NCBI GenBank assembly: GCA_023666965.1
Contig: JAMPAZ010000006.1
Coordinates: 1 to 63,626, forward strand
Reading direction: 5' to 3'
Source: Muribaculum sp.
Lineage (GTDB): Bacteria; Bacteroidota; Bacteroidia; Bacteroidales; Muribaculaceae
DNA: 63,626 bases
Shown: positions 45,709 through 54,841 of the stretch, in pieces
Layout: each line of letters opens with the position of its first letter
How positions within the stretch are numbered: the first letter of the stretch is position 1
Made by a program: the position numbers and the translations under genes
The notes under the pieces: model-generated
What the model saw: only the letters and a program-made list of their open reading frames with translations
The model's database searches: none
Told to the model about the DNA's origin: nothing

Positions 45709-45727
45709 CAAATTAAAATTTGATTAT

Positions 45728-47044
45728 ATGGGCAGACTTGTAGCGATTGTAGGACGTCCGAATGTGGGTAAATCAACGCTTTTTAATAGATTAACTCAGA
45801 CTCGGACTGCTATTGTAGACGGTACGGCCGGCACCACACGCGACCGCCAGTACGGTAAAGTGGAATGGTGTGGTAAAGAATTTTCAATTGTCGATACCGG
45901 TGGTTGGGTTGTAAATTCTGAAGATGTATTTGAAAGCGAGATTAACAAGCAGGTGCAACTTGCTATCGAAGAGGCTGATGTCATCCTGTTTGTAGTGGAT
46001 GCCATGAATGGCGTTACCGATCTTGACGATCACGTGGCTGAAATCCTGCGTCGTTCTAAAAAGCCCGTTATTTTGGTTGCCAATAAGGTCGACTCGAACG
46101 ATTGGGTCTACAATGTCCCCGAATTCTATAGCTTGGGTCTTGGTGACCCATATCCCGTGTCGGCTTCAAACGGATACGGTACGGGCGATTTGTTGGACGA
46201 AGTTGTAAAGGATTTGCCCGAAGACGATACCGAAGAAGAGAAGCTCGAGAAGATACCGCGCTTTGCTATTGTCGGTCGTCCGAATGCCGGAAAGTCGTCT
46301 ATAATAAATGCATTTATTGGCGAAGACAGAAATATTGTGACCGACATAGCCGGCACCACCCGCGACTCCATATATACGCGCTACAACAAGTTTGGCTTCG
46401 ACTTTTATCTTGTCGATACGGCGGGCATACGCAAGAAAACTAAAGTTAACGAGGATATCGAATATTATTCCGTGATTCGTTCCATTCGTGCGATAGAAGC
46501 ATCCGACGTGTGTATCCTAATGATAGATGCCACTCGCGGAATCGAAAGCCAAGACGTGAATATTTTTTCGCTTATTCAGCGGAATAAGAAAGGTTTGGTC
46601 GTTTGCGTAAATAAGTGGGATTTAGTTGAGGATAAGTCGCAACGAGCGCTGACTCATTTTGATAATGCCATTCGCCAGCGGTTCGCTCCATTTACTGATT
46701 TCCCGATTATATTTGGATCGGCCTTGACAAAACAACGTATTTATAAAGTGCTGGAGATGGCGGTCAATGTCTACCAGAATCGGTTGCGAATCGTTCCCAC
46801 CTCGCAGTTGAACACATACATGCAGGAGGTCATCGGAGCATATCCTCCTCCGGCGAACAAGGGAAAATATATTAAGATTAAGTACGTGACTATGTTGAAG
46901 GAGTCTGTGATCCCCACATTTGTATTTTTCTGCAACCTGCCACAGTGGGTAAAAGAACCGTATCGGCGTTATCTTGAAAACAAGATACGGGAGAAGTGGG
47001 ACTATTCAGGAACTCCCATCAATATTTTCATGCGAGAGAAATAA
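45728..47044 (+). CDS. der: ribosome biogenesis GTPase Der (EngA)
   Basis: A 438-residue protein with two tandem GTPase domains and a C-terminal KH-like domain. Each G domain shows its P-loop ([11 protein letters not shown] near residue 8 and [11 protein letters not shown] near residue 182), DTGG/DTAG switch and NKVD/NKWD base-recognition motif. It acts in 50S ribosomal subunit assembly. It begins a tight operon: der, DEAD helicase, DUF3256, xseA, xseB, with gaps of 11 bases or fewer. Confidence 0.95.
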   Translation: MGRLVAIVGRPNVGKSTLFNRLTQTRTAIVDGTAGTTRDRQYGKVEWCGKEFSIVDTGGWVVNSEDVFESEINKQVQLAIEEADVILFVVDAMNGVTDLDDHVAEILRRSKKPVILVANKVDSNDWVYNVPEFYSLGLGDPYPVSASNGYGTGDLLDEVVKDLPEDDTEEEKLEKIPRFAIVGRPNAGKSSIINAFIGEDRNIVTDIAGTTRDSIYTRYNKFGFDFYLVDTAGIRKKTKVNEDIEYYSVIRSIRAIEASDVCILMIDATRGIESQDVNIFSLIQRNKKGLVVCVNKWDLVEDKSQRALTHFDNAIRQRFAPFTDFPIIFGSALTKQRIYKVLEMAVNVYQNRLRIVPTSQLNTYMQEVIGAYPPPANKGKYIKIKYVTMLKESVIPTFVFFCNLPQWVKEPYRRYLENKIREKWDYSGTPINIFMREK

Positions 47045-47054
47045 ATATAATATA

Positions 47055-48866
47055 ATGAAGAGTTTTGAAGAATTAGGAGTCCGTGAGGATCTTCGCAGAG
47101 CCATTGAGGAACTTGGATTCGTTAACCCGATGCCGGTCCAAGAAAAGGTGATACCCCATTTGTTGTCGGAAGATGGTGATGTCGTGGCGTTGGCTCAAAC
47201 GGGAACGGGGAAGACTGCGGCTTTCGGTCTGCCGGTATTACAGCGTATCGACACTAAGCTGAATGTTCCACAGGCATTGATTATCGCCCCTACCCGTGAA
47301 CTGTGTCTACAGATTGGCGGCGACCTCGCTGACTTTTCAAAGTATATCTCTAATCTGAAAGTACTCCCCGTTTATGGCGGTTCGAGCATAGAAAGTCAGA
47401 TTAAGAGTCTGCGTCAGGGTGTGCAGGTGATTGTTGCCACTCCGGGACGCCTTATCGATTTGATTAATCGCGGTGTCGTTAAGCTTGACCATGTACATAC
47501 GGTCATTCTTGATGAAGCCGACGAAATGCTCAACATGGGCTTTGTCGACGACATTAACGATATTCTAAGCCATGTGCCTGAAGAACGTAAGATGCTCCTT
47601 TTTTCAGCCACAATGCCTCCCGAGATTGCTAAAATCGCCGCAAAATATATGCATAATCCCCAGGAATTTGTCATTGGCACCAAGAATACCGGAGCTGAAA
47701 ATGTACGTCATATCTACTATATGGTGCATGCTCGTGACAAATACTTGGCCCTTAAACGCATTGCTGACGACAATCCCAACATATATGCAATTGTGTTCTG
47801 CCGTACAAGAAAAGAGACACAGGACATTGCGGACAATCTTATTCAGGATGGCTACAATGCCGATTCTCTTCACGGAGAATTGTCGCAGGCCCAGCGTGAT
47901 ATGGTGATGAAAAAATTCCGCGACGGTGTTCTTCGCATCCTTGTCGCTACTGATGTTGCCGCGCGCGGACTTGATGTCAGCGACTTAACCCACGTGATCA
48001 ACTATGGGCTTCCCGACGATATAGCCACTTATACCCATCGTTCCGGACGTACCGGGCGTGCCGGTAAAACCGGCATATCCATCGCCATAATCCATTCACG
48101 CGAGCGCGGAAAACTCCGCGACATAGAGAAGCGTATCGGAAAGACTTTTGAGCGCAAGGAAGTGCCGACCCCTGAGCACATAATCGAAAAGCAGCTATAT
48201 AATTTGGCCGACCGCTTAGAAAAGGTCGAAGTCGACGATGAAGAGATTGCAAAGTATATTCCCGGTGTGGGCAAAAAGCTCGGCTGGCTTTCCGAGGAGG
48301 ATTTGCTCAAGCGCATAGTGTCTCTCGAATTTAATCGGCTGCTTGATTATTACAAGGATGCTCCGAGCATCGACTTTATCGATGAAAAACCGGCAAAAAA
48401 GGATAAGAAAGAGTCTGCGAAGCCTAGAACTCCGCAAGAAAAGGACCGCCGGACTGCCGATCGAGGCATGGCGCGTGTATACATCAATGCCGGTAAAAAC
48501 GATGGTTTCTATGCCGGTAATCTAATTGACATATTAAATCATGCTGTCAGCGGGCCGCGCATAGATGTCGGACGTATTGACCTGATGCCCGGCTATTCAC
48601 TTTTCGATGTGAAAAAGAGCGATGCAAGACGTGTAGTCGACGGAATTTCCGGACTCGACTTTGTCGGGCATAAGCTATATGCCGAGATAGCCGATCCTGA
48701 AAAGGATTATTCTCGAGCATCTTCCCGACGTAAAAAAGGCGATAAAGATAAGGACTTTGCCAAGCCCAAACCCTCTGATCGTCAGAAGAAGATGAAAGAT
48801 AAGCCTGAACATCACGGTAATTACGATAAATTTATCAACAAAAGCAAAAAATCTAAAAAACATTGA
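47055..48866 (+). CDS. DEAD-box RNA helicase with DbpA-type RNA-binding domain
   Basis: A 603-residue DEAD-box helicase. Q motif (MPVQEKVIP), motif I AQTGTGKTAAF, Ia APTREL, II DEADEML, III SAT, then VI HRSGRTGRAGKTG. The C-terminal part contains the DbpA/CsdA RNA-binding domain (ARVYINAGKNDGFYAGNLID, about 470-540) and a lysine-rich tail (KKGDKDKDF to KSKKSKKH). It probably unwinds rRNA during ribosome assembly, consistent with the position after der. I start at ATG 47055, 10 bases after der; upstream in-frame codons belong to der. Confidence 0.92.
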   Translation: MKSFEELGVREDLRRAIEELGFVNPMPVQEKVIPHLLSEDGDVVALAQTGTGKTAAFGLPVLQRIDTKLNVPQALIIAPTRELCLQIGGDLADFSKYISNLKVLPVYGGSSIESQIKSLRQGVQVIVATPGRLIDLINRGVVKLDHVHTVILDEADEMLNMGFVDDINDILSHVPEERKMLLFSATMPPEIAKIAAKYMHNPQEFVIGTKNTGAENVRHIYYMVHARDKYLALKRIADDNPNIYAIVFCRTRKETQDIADNLIQDGYNADSLHGELSQAQRDMVMKKFRDGVLRILVATDVAARGLDVSDLTHVINYGLPDDIATYTHRSGRTGRAGKTGISIAIIHSRERGKLRDIEKRIGKTFERKEVPTPEHIIEKQLYNLADRLEKVEVDDEEIAKYIPGVGKKLGWLSEEDLLKRIVSLEFNRLLDYYKDAPSIDFIDEKPAKKDKKESAKPRTPQEKDRRTADRGMARVYINAGKNDGFYAGNLIDILNHAVSGPRIDVGRIDLMPGYSLFDVKKSDARRVVDGISGLDFVGHKLYAEIADPEKDYSRASSRRKKGDKDKDFAKPKPSDRQKKMKDKPEHHGNYDKFINKSKKSKKH

Positions 48867-48874
48867 CTCTCCAG

Positions 48875-49513
48875 ATGAACGCCATTCGTAAATATTTGAT
48901 TCCTGCATTAATATGTGTTTTGTCGTCGTTCCCTGCATATGCACAGCTGACGGCTGAAAATGCTTTCGCATCGGCTCCTCAGGCTATATTCCCCCTCCTT
49001 GACAAGAATACGCGCCTCGATATGATTGACTATTACCTTTCCGGTTCTGATACCCCATCCAAGAACCGGCTTGACGGTAAGTCGCGCATTTCAGCGATGA
49101 CCGGTGACGATATAAAGATAGCAATGACCGATGCCTCTACTTACCAACTGGCTATTCTTCCTGCCGGCACAGATTCAATAATCGCGGTAATAACAACCGT
49201 GGCTACTCCGGCCCATGACAGCCATATCGCTTTTTACGATCGCTCATGGAAAAAACTTCCTGATACCTACTTCACAGCTCCGACTATGAGCGATTGGCTC
49301 AATGACGAAGGCAAGAAGTCGCCTGACACGGTGACTGTGATGGTACCGTTTATGTTGACTGAGTATGTCTACGATCCTGAGTCGAAGACGCTGAGTTTAA
49401 TCAACAATCTAAAGGAATTCATGTCGGTGGATACCGAATCAATGGTGTCGCCATATCTTTTGCCGTCCCTTGTCTATGTCTGGGATGGCAAAAAGTTTGA
49501 GAAGTCTAAATAA
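48875..49513 (+). CDS. DUF3256-family secreted protein
   Basis: A 212-residue protein: signal peptide (residues 1-23, cleavage at AYA-Q) and a single domain with FASAPQAIFPLLDKNTRLDMIDYY near the start and DSIIAVITTVATPAHDSHIAFYDRSW in the middle, the pattern of DUF3256. Function unknown; it is widespread in Bacteroidetes. It is 8 bases after the helicase gene and 7 before xseA. Two upstream codons (TTG at 48863) were rejected because the signal peptide begins at ATG 48875. Confidence 0.8.
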   Translation: MNAIRKYLIPALICVLSSFPAYAQLTAENAFASAPQAIFPLLDKNTRLDMIDYYLSGSDTPSKNRLDGKSRISAMTGDDIKIAMTDASTYQLAILPAGTDSIIAVITTVATPAHDSHIAFYDRSWKKLPDTYFTAPTMSDWLNDEGKKSPDTVTVMVPFMLTEYVYDPESKTLSLINNLKEFMSVDTESMVSPYLLPSLVYVWDGKKFEKSK

Positions 49514-49520
49514 CGGTTAA

Positions 49521-50819
49521 TTGCTCGTGGAGTCATTATCCCTACTGGAGCTGAACAAGCGCATTGCGGCGTTGGTAATGAATCCGGCGACGCAAAATGT
49601 TTGGGTGACGGCCGAACTCAGCGACGTAAGTGTCCGTGGCGGCCACTGTTATATGGAGCTGTTGCAGAAGGATGCTTCTACGGGCAGCACTGTCGCCAAA
49701 GCGCGCGCAGTGATATGGGCTAATAATTTCCGCATTATCCGATCCGACTTCTATGCCGCCACGGGTCAAGATTTCGTGTCCGGTTTAAAAGTGATGGTTC
49801 GTTTGAGCGTTTCGATGCATCAGGTCTACGGAATGTCGATGGTGATCAATGCTGTTAATCCCGACTATACGTTAGGCGACATCATACGTCGGCGAAACGA
49901 GATGCTTGAACGTTTAAAGGCGGAAGGCATTGCCGAGATAAACAAGAGTCTGTGTTGGCCTGAACCTCCACTTAGGATCGCTGTCGTTACGTCGCCCGAA
50001 GCTGCCGGATATGGCGACTTTATGAATCAGATTGAATCCAATAGTCTGCGTCTTCGGTTTATTTTAAAACTGTTTCCAGCCATTATGCAGGGCGACAAGG
50101 CGGCCTCGAGCGTAATTGATGCGCTCAAAGCCATAGAATCGGAAGCCGACAGGTGGGATGGTGTCGTCATTATTAGAGGTGGAGGTGCAACGAGCGATCT
50201 CCTTGGTTTTGATAATTATGAATTGGCCGCTAAAGTAGCCTCTTTCCCTCTGCCGGTATTGGTGGGAATCGGCCATGAACGGGATGTAACTGTCTTGGAC
50301 TATGTAGCGTGCACGAGAGTAAAGACCCCGACGGCCGCCGCCGAGTGGCTTATCCTGCAAGGGAAAAAAGCTTTGGACCGGCTCAGTTCTATCGGGAGTG
50401 AGATTTGCTTGACCGCGATGCAATTTTTGTCGGGTTGCAAGGAACAGCTCGGACAGATTGAAGGCCGGTTACCGACACTCCCCTCGGTGGCTCTACAGCG
50501 AGCCGAAGCACGGCTTGACAGATATGCCTCAGCCCTTCATCAATCGGCTTTTAAACGGCTCCAACCTCAGATGGGGCGTTTGGATACGATTGAGTCAAAT
50601 ATGTCGCAAGCCATACATAACACTATTGAGCGTCGACGCGTTCGCCTTGATTCTTATGCTCAGCTTGTAGGCGCTTTATCTCCGTTGGCCACATTACGGC
50701 GAGGTTATTCCATTACGCGTTTTGAAGGTCGCGCCGTTACGTCAAAAGATACCGTTCCGGCAGGAGGTGTTTTAGTGACCACGCTTGCTGATGGGACTAT
50801 AACTTCCGTAAAACAATAA
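49521..50819 (+). CDS. xseA: exodeoxyribonuclease VII large subunit
   Basis: A protein of about 430 residues. It has an N-terminal OB-fold (SLSLLELNKRIAALVMNPATQNVWVTAELSDV), the catalytic region (RIAVVTSPEAAGYGDFMNQI, IIRGGGATSDLLGFDNYELA, GIGHERDVTVLDYVA, TPTAAAEWL) and a coiled C-terminal part. With XseB it degrades single-stranded DNA. There is no ATG in a suitable place: the family start falls at TTG 49521 or GTG 49527, so a non-ATG start is likely. It overlaps no neighbour and is 8 bases after the DUF3256 gene. Confidence 0.9.
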   Translation: MLVESLSLLELNKRIAALVMNPATQNVWVTAELSDVSVRGGHCYMELLQKDASTGSTVAKARAVIWANNFRIIRSDFYAATGQDFVSGLKVMVRLSVSMHQVYGMSMVINAVNPDYTLGDIIRRRNEMLERLKAEGIAEINKSLCWPEPPLRIAVVTSPEAAGYGDFMNQIESNSLRLRFILKLFPAIMQGDKAASSVIDALKAIESEADRWDGVVIIRGGGATSDLLGFDNYELAAKVASFPLPVLVGIGHERDVTVLDYVACTRVKTPTAAAEWLILQGKKALDRLSSIGSEICLTAMQFLSGCKEQLGQIEGRLPTLPSVALQRAEARLDRYASALHQSAFKRLQPQMGRLDTIESNMSQAIHNTIERRRVRLDSYAQLVGALSPLATLRRGYSITRFEGRAVTSKDTVPAGGVLVTTLADGTITSVKQ

Positions 50820-50829
50820 ATTTTAAATA

Positions 50830-51042
50830 ATGATACAAACTCCGAAATTCCAACCGGTAAAGGACATGACTTATTCGCAGGCGATTGCCGAATTGGAAGA
50901 AATCCTGCGCAAAATGCAGTCTGATGCTCTCGACATCGACATGCTCGCATCCTATACCCGCCGTGCGACAGAGTTGCTTACGGAATGCCGTGCTCGCTTA
51001 ACGGCTACCGACGAAGAACTCAAAACTATCCTTCCCCAATAG
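50830..51042 (+). CDS. xseB: exodeoxyribonuclease VII small subunit
   Basis: A 70-residue helical protein with the family pattern MTYSQAIAELEEILRKMQSD (about 12-31), DIDMLASYTRRATELLTECRARL. It binds the large subunit and is required for activity. It ends the der operon, 10 bases after xseA. The adjacent restriction-modification pair is on the opposite strand. Confidence 0.93.
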   Translation: MIQTPKFQPVKDMTYSQAIAELEEILRKMQSDALDIDMLASYTRRATELLTECRARLTATDEELKTILPQ

Positions 51043-51076
51043 GATCGCCACACATTCCCTCGTAATCTCGACTCAA

Positions 51077-52423
51077 TTAAAGAGTTGATTTTGACTTGTA
51101 ATTTTCACCACTGTCGCAAACCATTCCTTCAAACATGCCATGTAGTTTCGTATAGTGCTGAATCTCCGTGTTGACTTTTATATTAATAGGGGACTCTATC
51201 TCGTAAATATCGTTGAACAGACGAATTAAAGATCGTCCTATTGCCCAGGCAAGGTTCACCGGTACTGCATTGCCTATTTGTTTATATTTAGCCGACAGTG
51301 ATCCACAGAAATTCCAATCATCAGGGAATGTCTGTATTCTGGCGTATTCTCTAACTGTTAGGGGTCGAGTTTCTAATGGATGACACCGTTCCGTTTGCTT
51401 TTGGGCGGGTGCGCATGTCAATGTAAGGCTTGGCTCATCGAGTGAAAGTCGCCTTGCCATTCCTGTCTTTCCCCCTCCTAAATTGTAACTCCCCTTCATA
51501 TAATTTCGAGCCACTAATTCCGGCAAGTCTCTCCAGTCGCCGCCTTCGGGCACTAAGTCCATTACTTTAGCTTTCGATTCTGGGTATTTTTGGCCCTCCG
51601 AAGTCGGAACATCACAGTCATAAAGTTCTCCTTTGTAGAACGCATCGTGCAGTGTGCGTATTTGAGGACATACATCAGGCCACTTGAACGATACTTTTGA
51701 TGCTAAATCATTCCTAATGGCAATCATAATGAGCCTTTCCCTCTTTTGTGGCACATCGTATTGCAGTGCTTTTAAAATTCTCGGTTCGACAATTGTATAT
51801 CCCAATTCCTTGATTACATTTCTGATTGTAGACATAGTTTTACCTCCATCATGTTCAAGTAGACCTTTTACATTTTCACCAAGAAATACTTTAGGACGAA
51901 TTTCATTTACGGCTCGAGCGAGTTCAAAAAACAGTGTACCCCGGGTTTCCTCAAAACCTAAACGTTTCCCGGCATAGGAGAACGCTTGACAAGGAAAGCC
52001 TCCTGAAAGGAAATCAACACTATTTTTGTATGGAGAAAAATCTATATCGTGAATATCTGATTCCACAACATTCCAATTCGGGCGGTTGAGTCTTAACGTT
52101 TCGCAAGCATTATGTTCAAATTCGTTCAATAATAAATGTTTAAATCCCGCTTTTTCCATTCCAAGAGCAAGTCCGCCTCCTCCTGCAAAGAGTTCTATGG
52201 AGGTAAATTCTCTCTTTGGGATTACGCTCTTTTCTTCATCCCATCGCGTGTGGAGCATCGAATTAATCTCTGGGACATGCTGAACATCAGCAATCTTAAG
52301 TAATCTTTTGCCTTCACAATTGCGGACAAATAATTTCCCCGCCCTAATCCATGTCTCTACCGTGGCTCTTGAAACACTCAACAAGTCAGCGAAGTTGTTA
52401 ACTGAAATATATTGAATGGACAT
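51077..52423 (-). CDS. DNA (cytosine-5)-methyltransferase with N-terminal helix-turn-helix
   Basis: A 448-residue enzyme. Residues 6-47 form an excisionase/MerR-like helix-turn-helix (YISVNNFADLLSVSRATVE, then WIRAGKLFVRNCEGKRLLK). From residue 73 the C5-methyltransferase motifs follow: I (IELFAGGGGLALGM, 76-89), IV (GGFPCQAFS, catalytic Cys145), VI (ENVKGL, 183-188), VIII (QKRERLIMIAIR) and X (QIGNAVPVNLAWAIG). It methylates cytosine, most likely in the sequence cut by the neighbouring enzyme. The fused DNA-binding head probably binds its own promoter region. The gene follows the restriction gene by 7 bases. Confidence 0.93.
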   Translation of the reverse strand: MSIQYISVNNFADLLSVSRATVETWIRAGKLFVRNCEGKRLLKIADVQHVPEINSMLHTRWDEEKSVIPKREFTSIELFAGGGGLALGMEKAGFKHLLLNEFEHNACETLRLNRPNWNVVESDIHDIDFSPYKNSVDFLSGGFPCQAFSYAGKRLGFEETRGTLFFELARAVNEIRPKVFLGENVKGLLEHDGGKTMSTIRNVIKELGYTIVEPRILKALQYDVPQKRERLIMIAIRNDLASKVSFKWPDVCPQIRTLHDAFYKGELYDCDVPTSEGQKYPESKAKVMDLVPEGGDWRDLPELVARNYMKGSYNLGGGKTGMARRLSLDEPSLTLTCAPAQKQTERCHPLETRPLTVREYARIQTFPDDWNFCGSLSAKYKQIGNAVPVNLAWAIGRSLIRLFNDIYEIESPINIKVNTEIQHYTKLHGMFEGMVCDSGENYKSKSTL

Positions 52424-52430
52424 AAATCGA

Positions 52431-53174
52431 TTAATTTCTTAAATTAGAAAATCCTTCGTAAGTCGAAAATGCCAATAAGTATAGAGCTGTTAATAAGTCG
52501 GAGTGCTCTTTGGTAAGCTCTAAATATACAGTGTTTTTAAGGGCTAATCCCTCGTTGTCGGCTACTACATCTTCTATGATTAGCGGTAATGCGATGCACA
52601 ATCGATAGAATGCGGTAGGATCCATGAATACTAATTCATAAAATTTATCCATAGACATTCTTCTAATTCGTTTGTGGGAACAAGACTTTTTATCAATGGT
52701 CAATTTCCAAACATCATCTTTAGATTTTTTAGAGATAGTCTCAACTAAGTAGCAAGTCGCTTCGTCGTCCTCAAGTAGTTTTGCTTGCATTTTCATATAA
52801 GTTCTTTGCGAAGAAGCTGAGTTCATTGTGTTATGTTTGTTTTTCAGTTCCGCAAAAATGTGTTGCTTATCGTTTTCCACATCAAATCCCTGATTGGGCA
52901 CTGTCCATCCGTTTCCTGCGTATCTGAATAAATTCTGATGGAAATATCCGATGCTATTCCCGTTCGATTTATCTATCTGTCTGAAACATTCATCCTCTAT
53001 GGCTTGGTGAATGGTTTTTCCGTAAACTTTTGAGTCAAATGTTAATTTAATGGGGTCGACGATATTTTCATTAAATTGATGCAAAGTTATCTCTCTACGG
53101 TATGATTCTACCGTTTGTTTTACATGCTTATAAATATCTTCGTTGGAAATAAATCCCAAGTTGTAGTCACGCAT
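52431..53174 (-). CDS. type II restriction endonuclease, Eco47II family
   Basis: A 247-residue enzyme that matches what I recall of the Eco47II/Sau96I family (recognition GGNCC). The opening MRDYNLGFISNEDIYKHVKQTV and the central QGFDVENDKQHIFAELKNK are characteristic; the latter carries a PD-(D/E)xK site with Asp98, Glu109 and Lys111. The following NTMNSASSQRTYMKMQAKL also fits. It cleaves unmethylated DNA. Codons are AT-rich compared with the neighbouring housekeeping genes, which suggests recent acquisition. It has its own good promoter and precedes its methyltransferase. Confidence 0.88.
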   Translation of the reverse strand: MRDYNLGFISNEDIYKHVKQTVESYRREITLHQFNENIVDPIKLTFDSKVYGKTIHQAIEDECFRQIDKSNGNSIGYFHQNLFRYAGNGWTVPNQGFDVENDKQHIFAELKNKHNTMNSASSQRTYMKMQAKLLEDDEATCYLVETISKKSKDDVWKLTIDKKSCSHKRIRRMSMDKFYELVFMDPTAFYRLCIALPLIIEDVVADNEGLALKNTVYLELTKEHSDLLTALYLLAFSTYEGFSNLRN

Positions 53175-53222
53175 ATTCGTTGATTAGTGTATTACTCCAA
53201 TAAATTCTAAATTGTAGAAATA

Positions 53223-53253
53223 CAAAGATACGAATTAGTTTGTTGAATGCAAA
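53223..53253 (-). promoter_or_regulatory. promoter of the restriction-modification operon
   Basis: Minus strand: TTTG (53253-53250), 19 bases, TATCTTTG (53230-53223), about 50 bases before the endonuclease ATG at 53174. Confidence 0.7.
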
Positions 53254-53380
53254 TTATTGCGTTTGGCTTTTGTCGCTTTTGTCTTGGCAACAATCTGTAA
53301 TAATTTGCTTATGGCTGATTAGTATTCTGGCTTACTCTGTTGACAAATGTTTTACGGTTACCTATGGAGTAAACCTGAGG

Positions 53381-54841
53381 CTAATCGTAGGCGATTGAAA
53401 GGAGGGCGGGATGCCGTTCGGCTACGTTGATCACTAATTCGCCGAAAAGGGTATTTGCCCAGGCAAACCATGAACGTGTAAAGTCGGCGGCATTATTGGA
53501 GTTGAATGATTCGTGCATCATACCGGTTTCTCCGTCTGTTTGCCGCAGCATTCGCAGACAATCGCCGATTTCTTCCGGATTATCGGATGTTAGCCCATTC
53601 ATTATTATGCTCATAGGCCAAATGTAATCAAGACCCACGTGCGGGCCACCGATACCTTCGCCGGCCTTACCTTTGAAAAAGTATGGATTATAATCGCTCC
53701 AAACAAGTCGGCGCGTATTTTGATATACCGGATCATTTATCTCGCAGTAGCCCAAATACGGAGCAGACAAGAGGCTCGGTATGTTGGCATCATCCATAAA
53801 CGTGTGGTTGCCAAATCCATCTACTTCAAAGGCAAATACTTTACCGTAAACAGGATGGTCGACAATGGCAAATTGTTTGATTGCCGTGTCGACTTCCTCC
53901 GCAAGCGAATCGCATTCGCCGGCAAACTCCTCGTTGCCATATACTTTGCGCTCTATTTCGGCGAGTTGACGCAAAGACACCACAGCCATCATATTTGACG
54001 GTACGAGAAATCCATACTGTGTAGCATCGTCCGATGGGCGGAAAGCCGAAAAAATCATGCCGACAGGCTTTACCGGAGCTCCCCAGCCATTGTTGATTTG
54101 AGAGTCGGTGGGACGTTCACATTCGCGGAAAAAACTGTATGATCCTCTTGAATCCTTCCGTTGTTGCTCGCGCATGGTGCTGACTGCAAGTGTCATTGCC
54201 TCATGCCAGATAGAATCGAATATCGAGGTATCGCCGGTAAGTTGCCAATAGCGGTAGGCAATACGGATAGGGTAGCAGAGTGAGTCGAGCTCATACTTGC
54301 GCTCATGCAGTTCTTTTGCCATAGGTTGAGTGAAATCAGTCTCCCAGTAGCTTCCGGTCGGTCCGAAGTTGAATGCATTTGCGTATGGATCGATAAGTAT
54401 GCAGCGGGCTTGTCGGCCGATTAATCCGGCAATCATCAGTCTAAGATCGTCGTCATGCGACATCAAAGGCATGTAGGGCCAAATTTGTGCTGAGGAGTCG
54501 CGAAGCCACATTGCGTTAATATCGCCGGTTATTATGAATGTGTCAGGCTGTCCGTCGTCATTGATTGAGTGCTTGACTGTTGTGTCGAGTGTATTGGGAT
54601 AGCACAGTTCAAACATCGTTCTCAACTTTTCGTCAGTGATGAGCGTGGCCACCTCTTTAATCTTCTGTTCGACGGCCTGCGATTTAAATGCGCGTTGGTC
54701 GGTCAAGGGGCGGCTTCCAAGACGTTGGACTGATGTCTCTCGTGGTTCATCGGTCGAATTGGCGGCAAACGAGTGTGACTGAGTCTGTGCGCAGCCCATT
54801 GCCATGACTGCTGTTAAGAGTCCGCGTGTCAGCGTATTCAT
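53381..54841 (-). CDS. glycoside hydrolase family 125 (exo-alpha-1,6-mannosidase)
   Basis: A 486-residue protein with a signal peptide (cleavage near FAA-N28; a Cys at 17 makes a lipoprotein possible). From residue 50 it shows the GH125/DUF1237 pattern: LFELCYPNTLDTTV-like segment, FIITGDINAMWLRDSSAQIWPYM and GWGAPVKPVGMIFSAFRPSDDA, then FFKGKAGEGIGGPHVG. These enzymes release alpha-1,6-linked mannose with inversion, acting on mannan or high-mannose glycan cores. It is the last gene of the mannan operon and overlaps the GH63-like gene by four bases. Confidence 0.9.
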   Translation of the reverse strand: MNTLTRGLLTAVMAMGCAQTQSHSFAANSTDEPRETSVQRLGSRPLTDQRAFKSQAVEQKIKEVATLITDEKLRTMFELCYPNTLDTTVKHSINDDGQPDTFIITGDINAMWLRDSSAQIWPYMPLMSHDDDLRLMIAGLIGRQARCILIDPYANAFNFGPTGSYWETDFTQPMAKELHERKYELDSLCYPIRIAYRYWQLTGDTSIFDSIWHEAMTLAVSTMREQQRKDSRGSYSFFRECERPTDSQINNGWGAPVKPVGMIFSAFRPSDDATQYGFLVPSNMMAVVSLRQLAEIERKVYGNEEFAGECDSLAEEVDTAIKQFAIVDHPVYGKVFAFEVDGFGNHTFMDDANIPSLLSAPYLGYCEINDPVYQNTRRLVWSDYNPYFFKGKAGEGIGGPHVGLDYIWPMSIIMNGLTSDNPEEIGDCLRMLRQTDGETGMMHESFNSNNAADFTRSWFAWANTLFGELVINVAERHPALLSIAYD

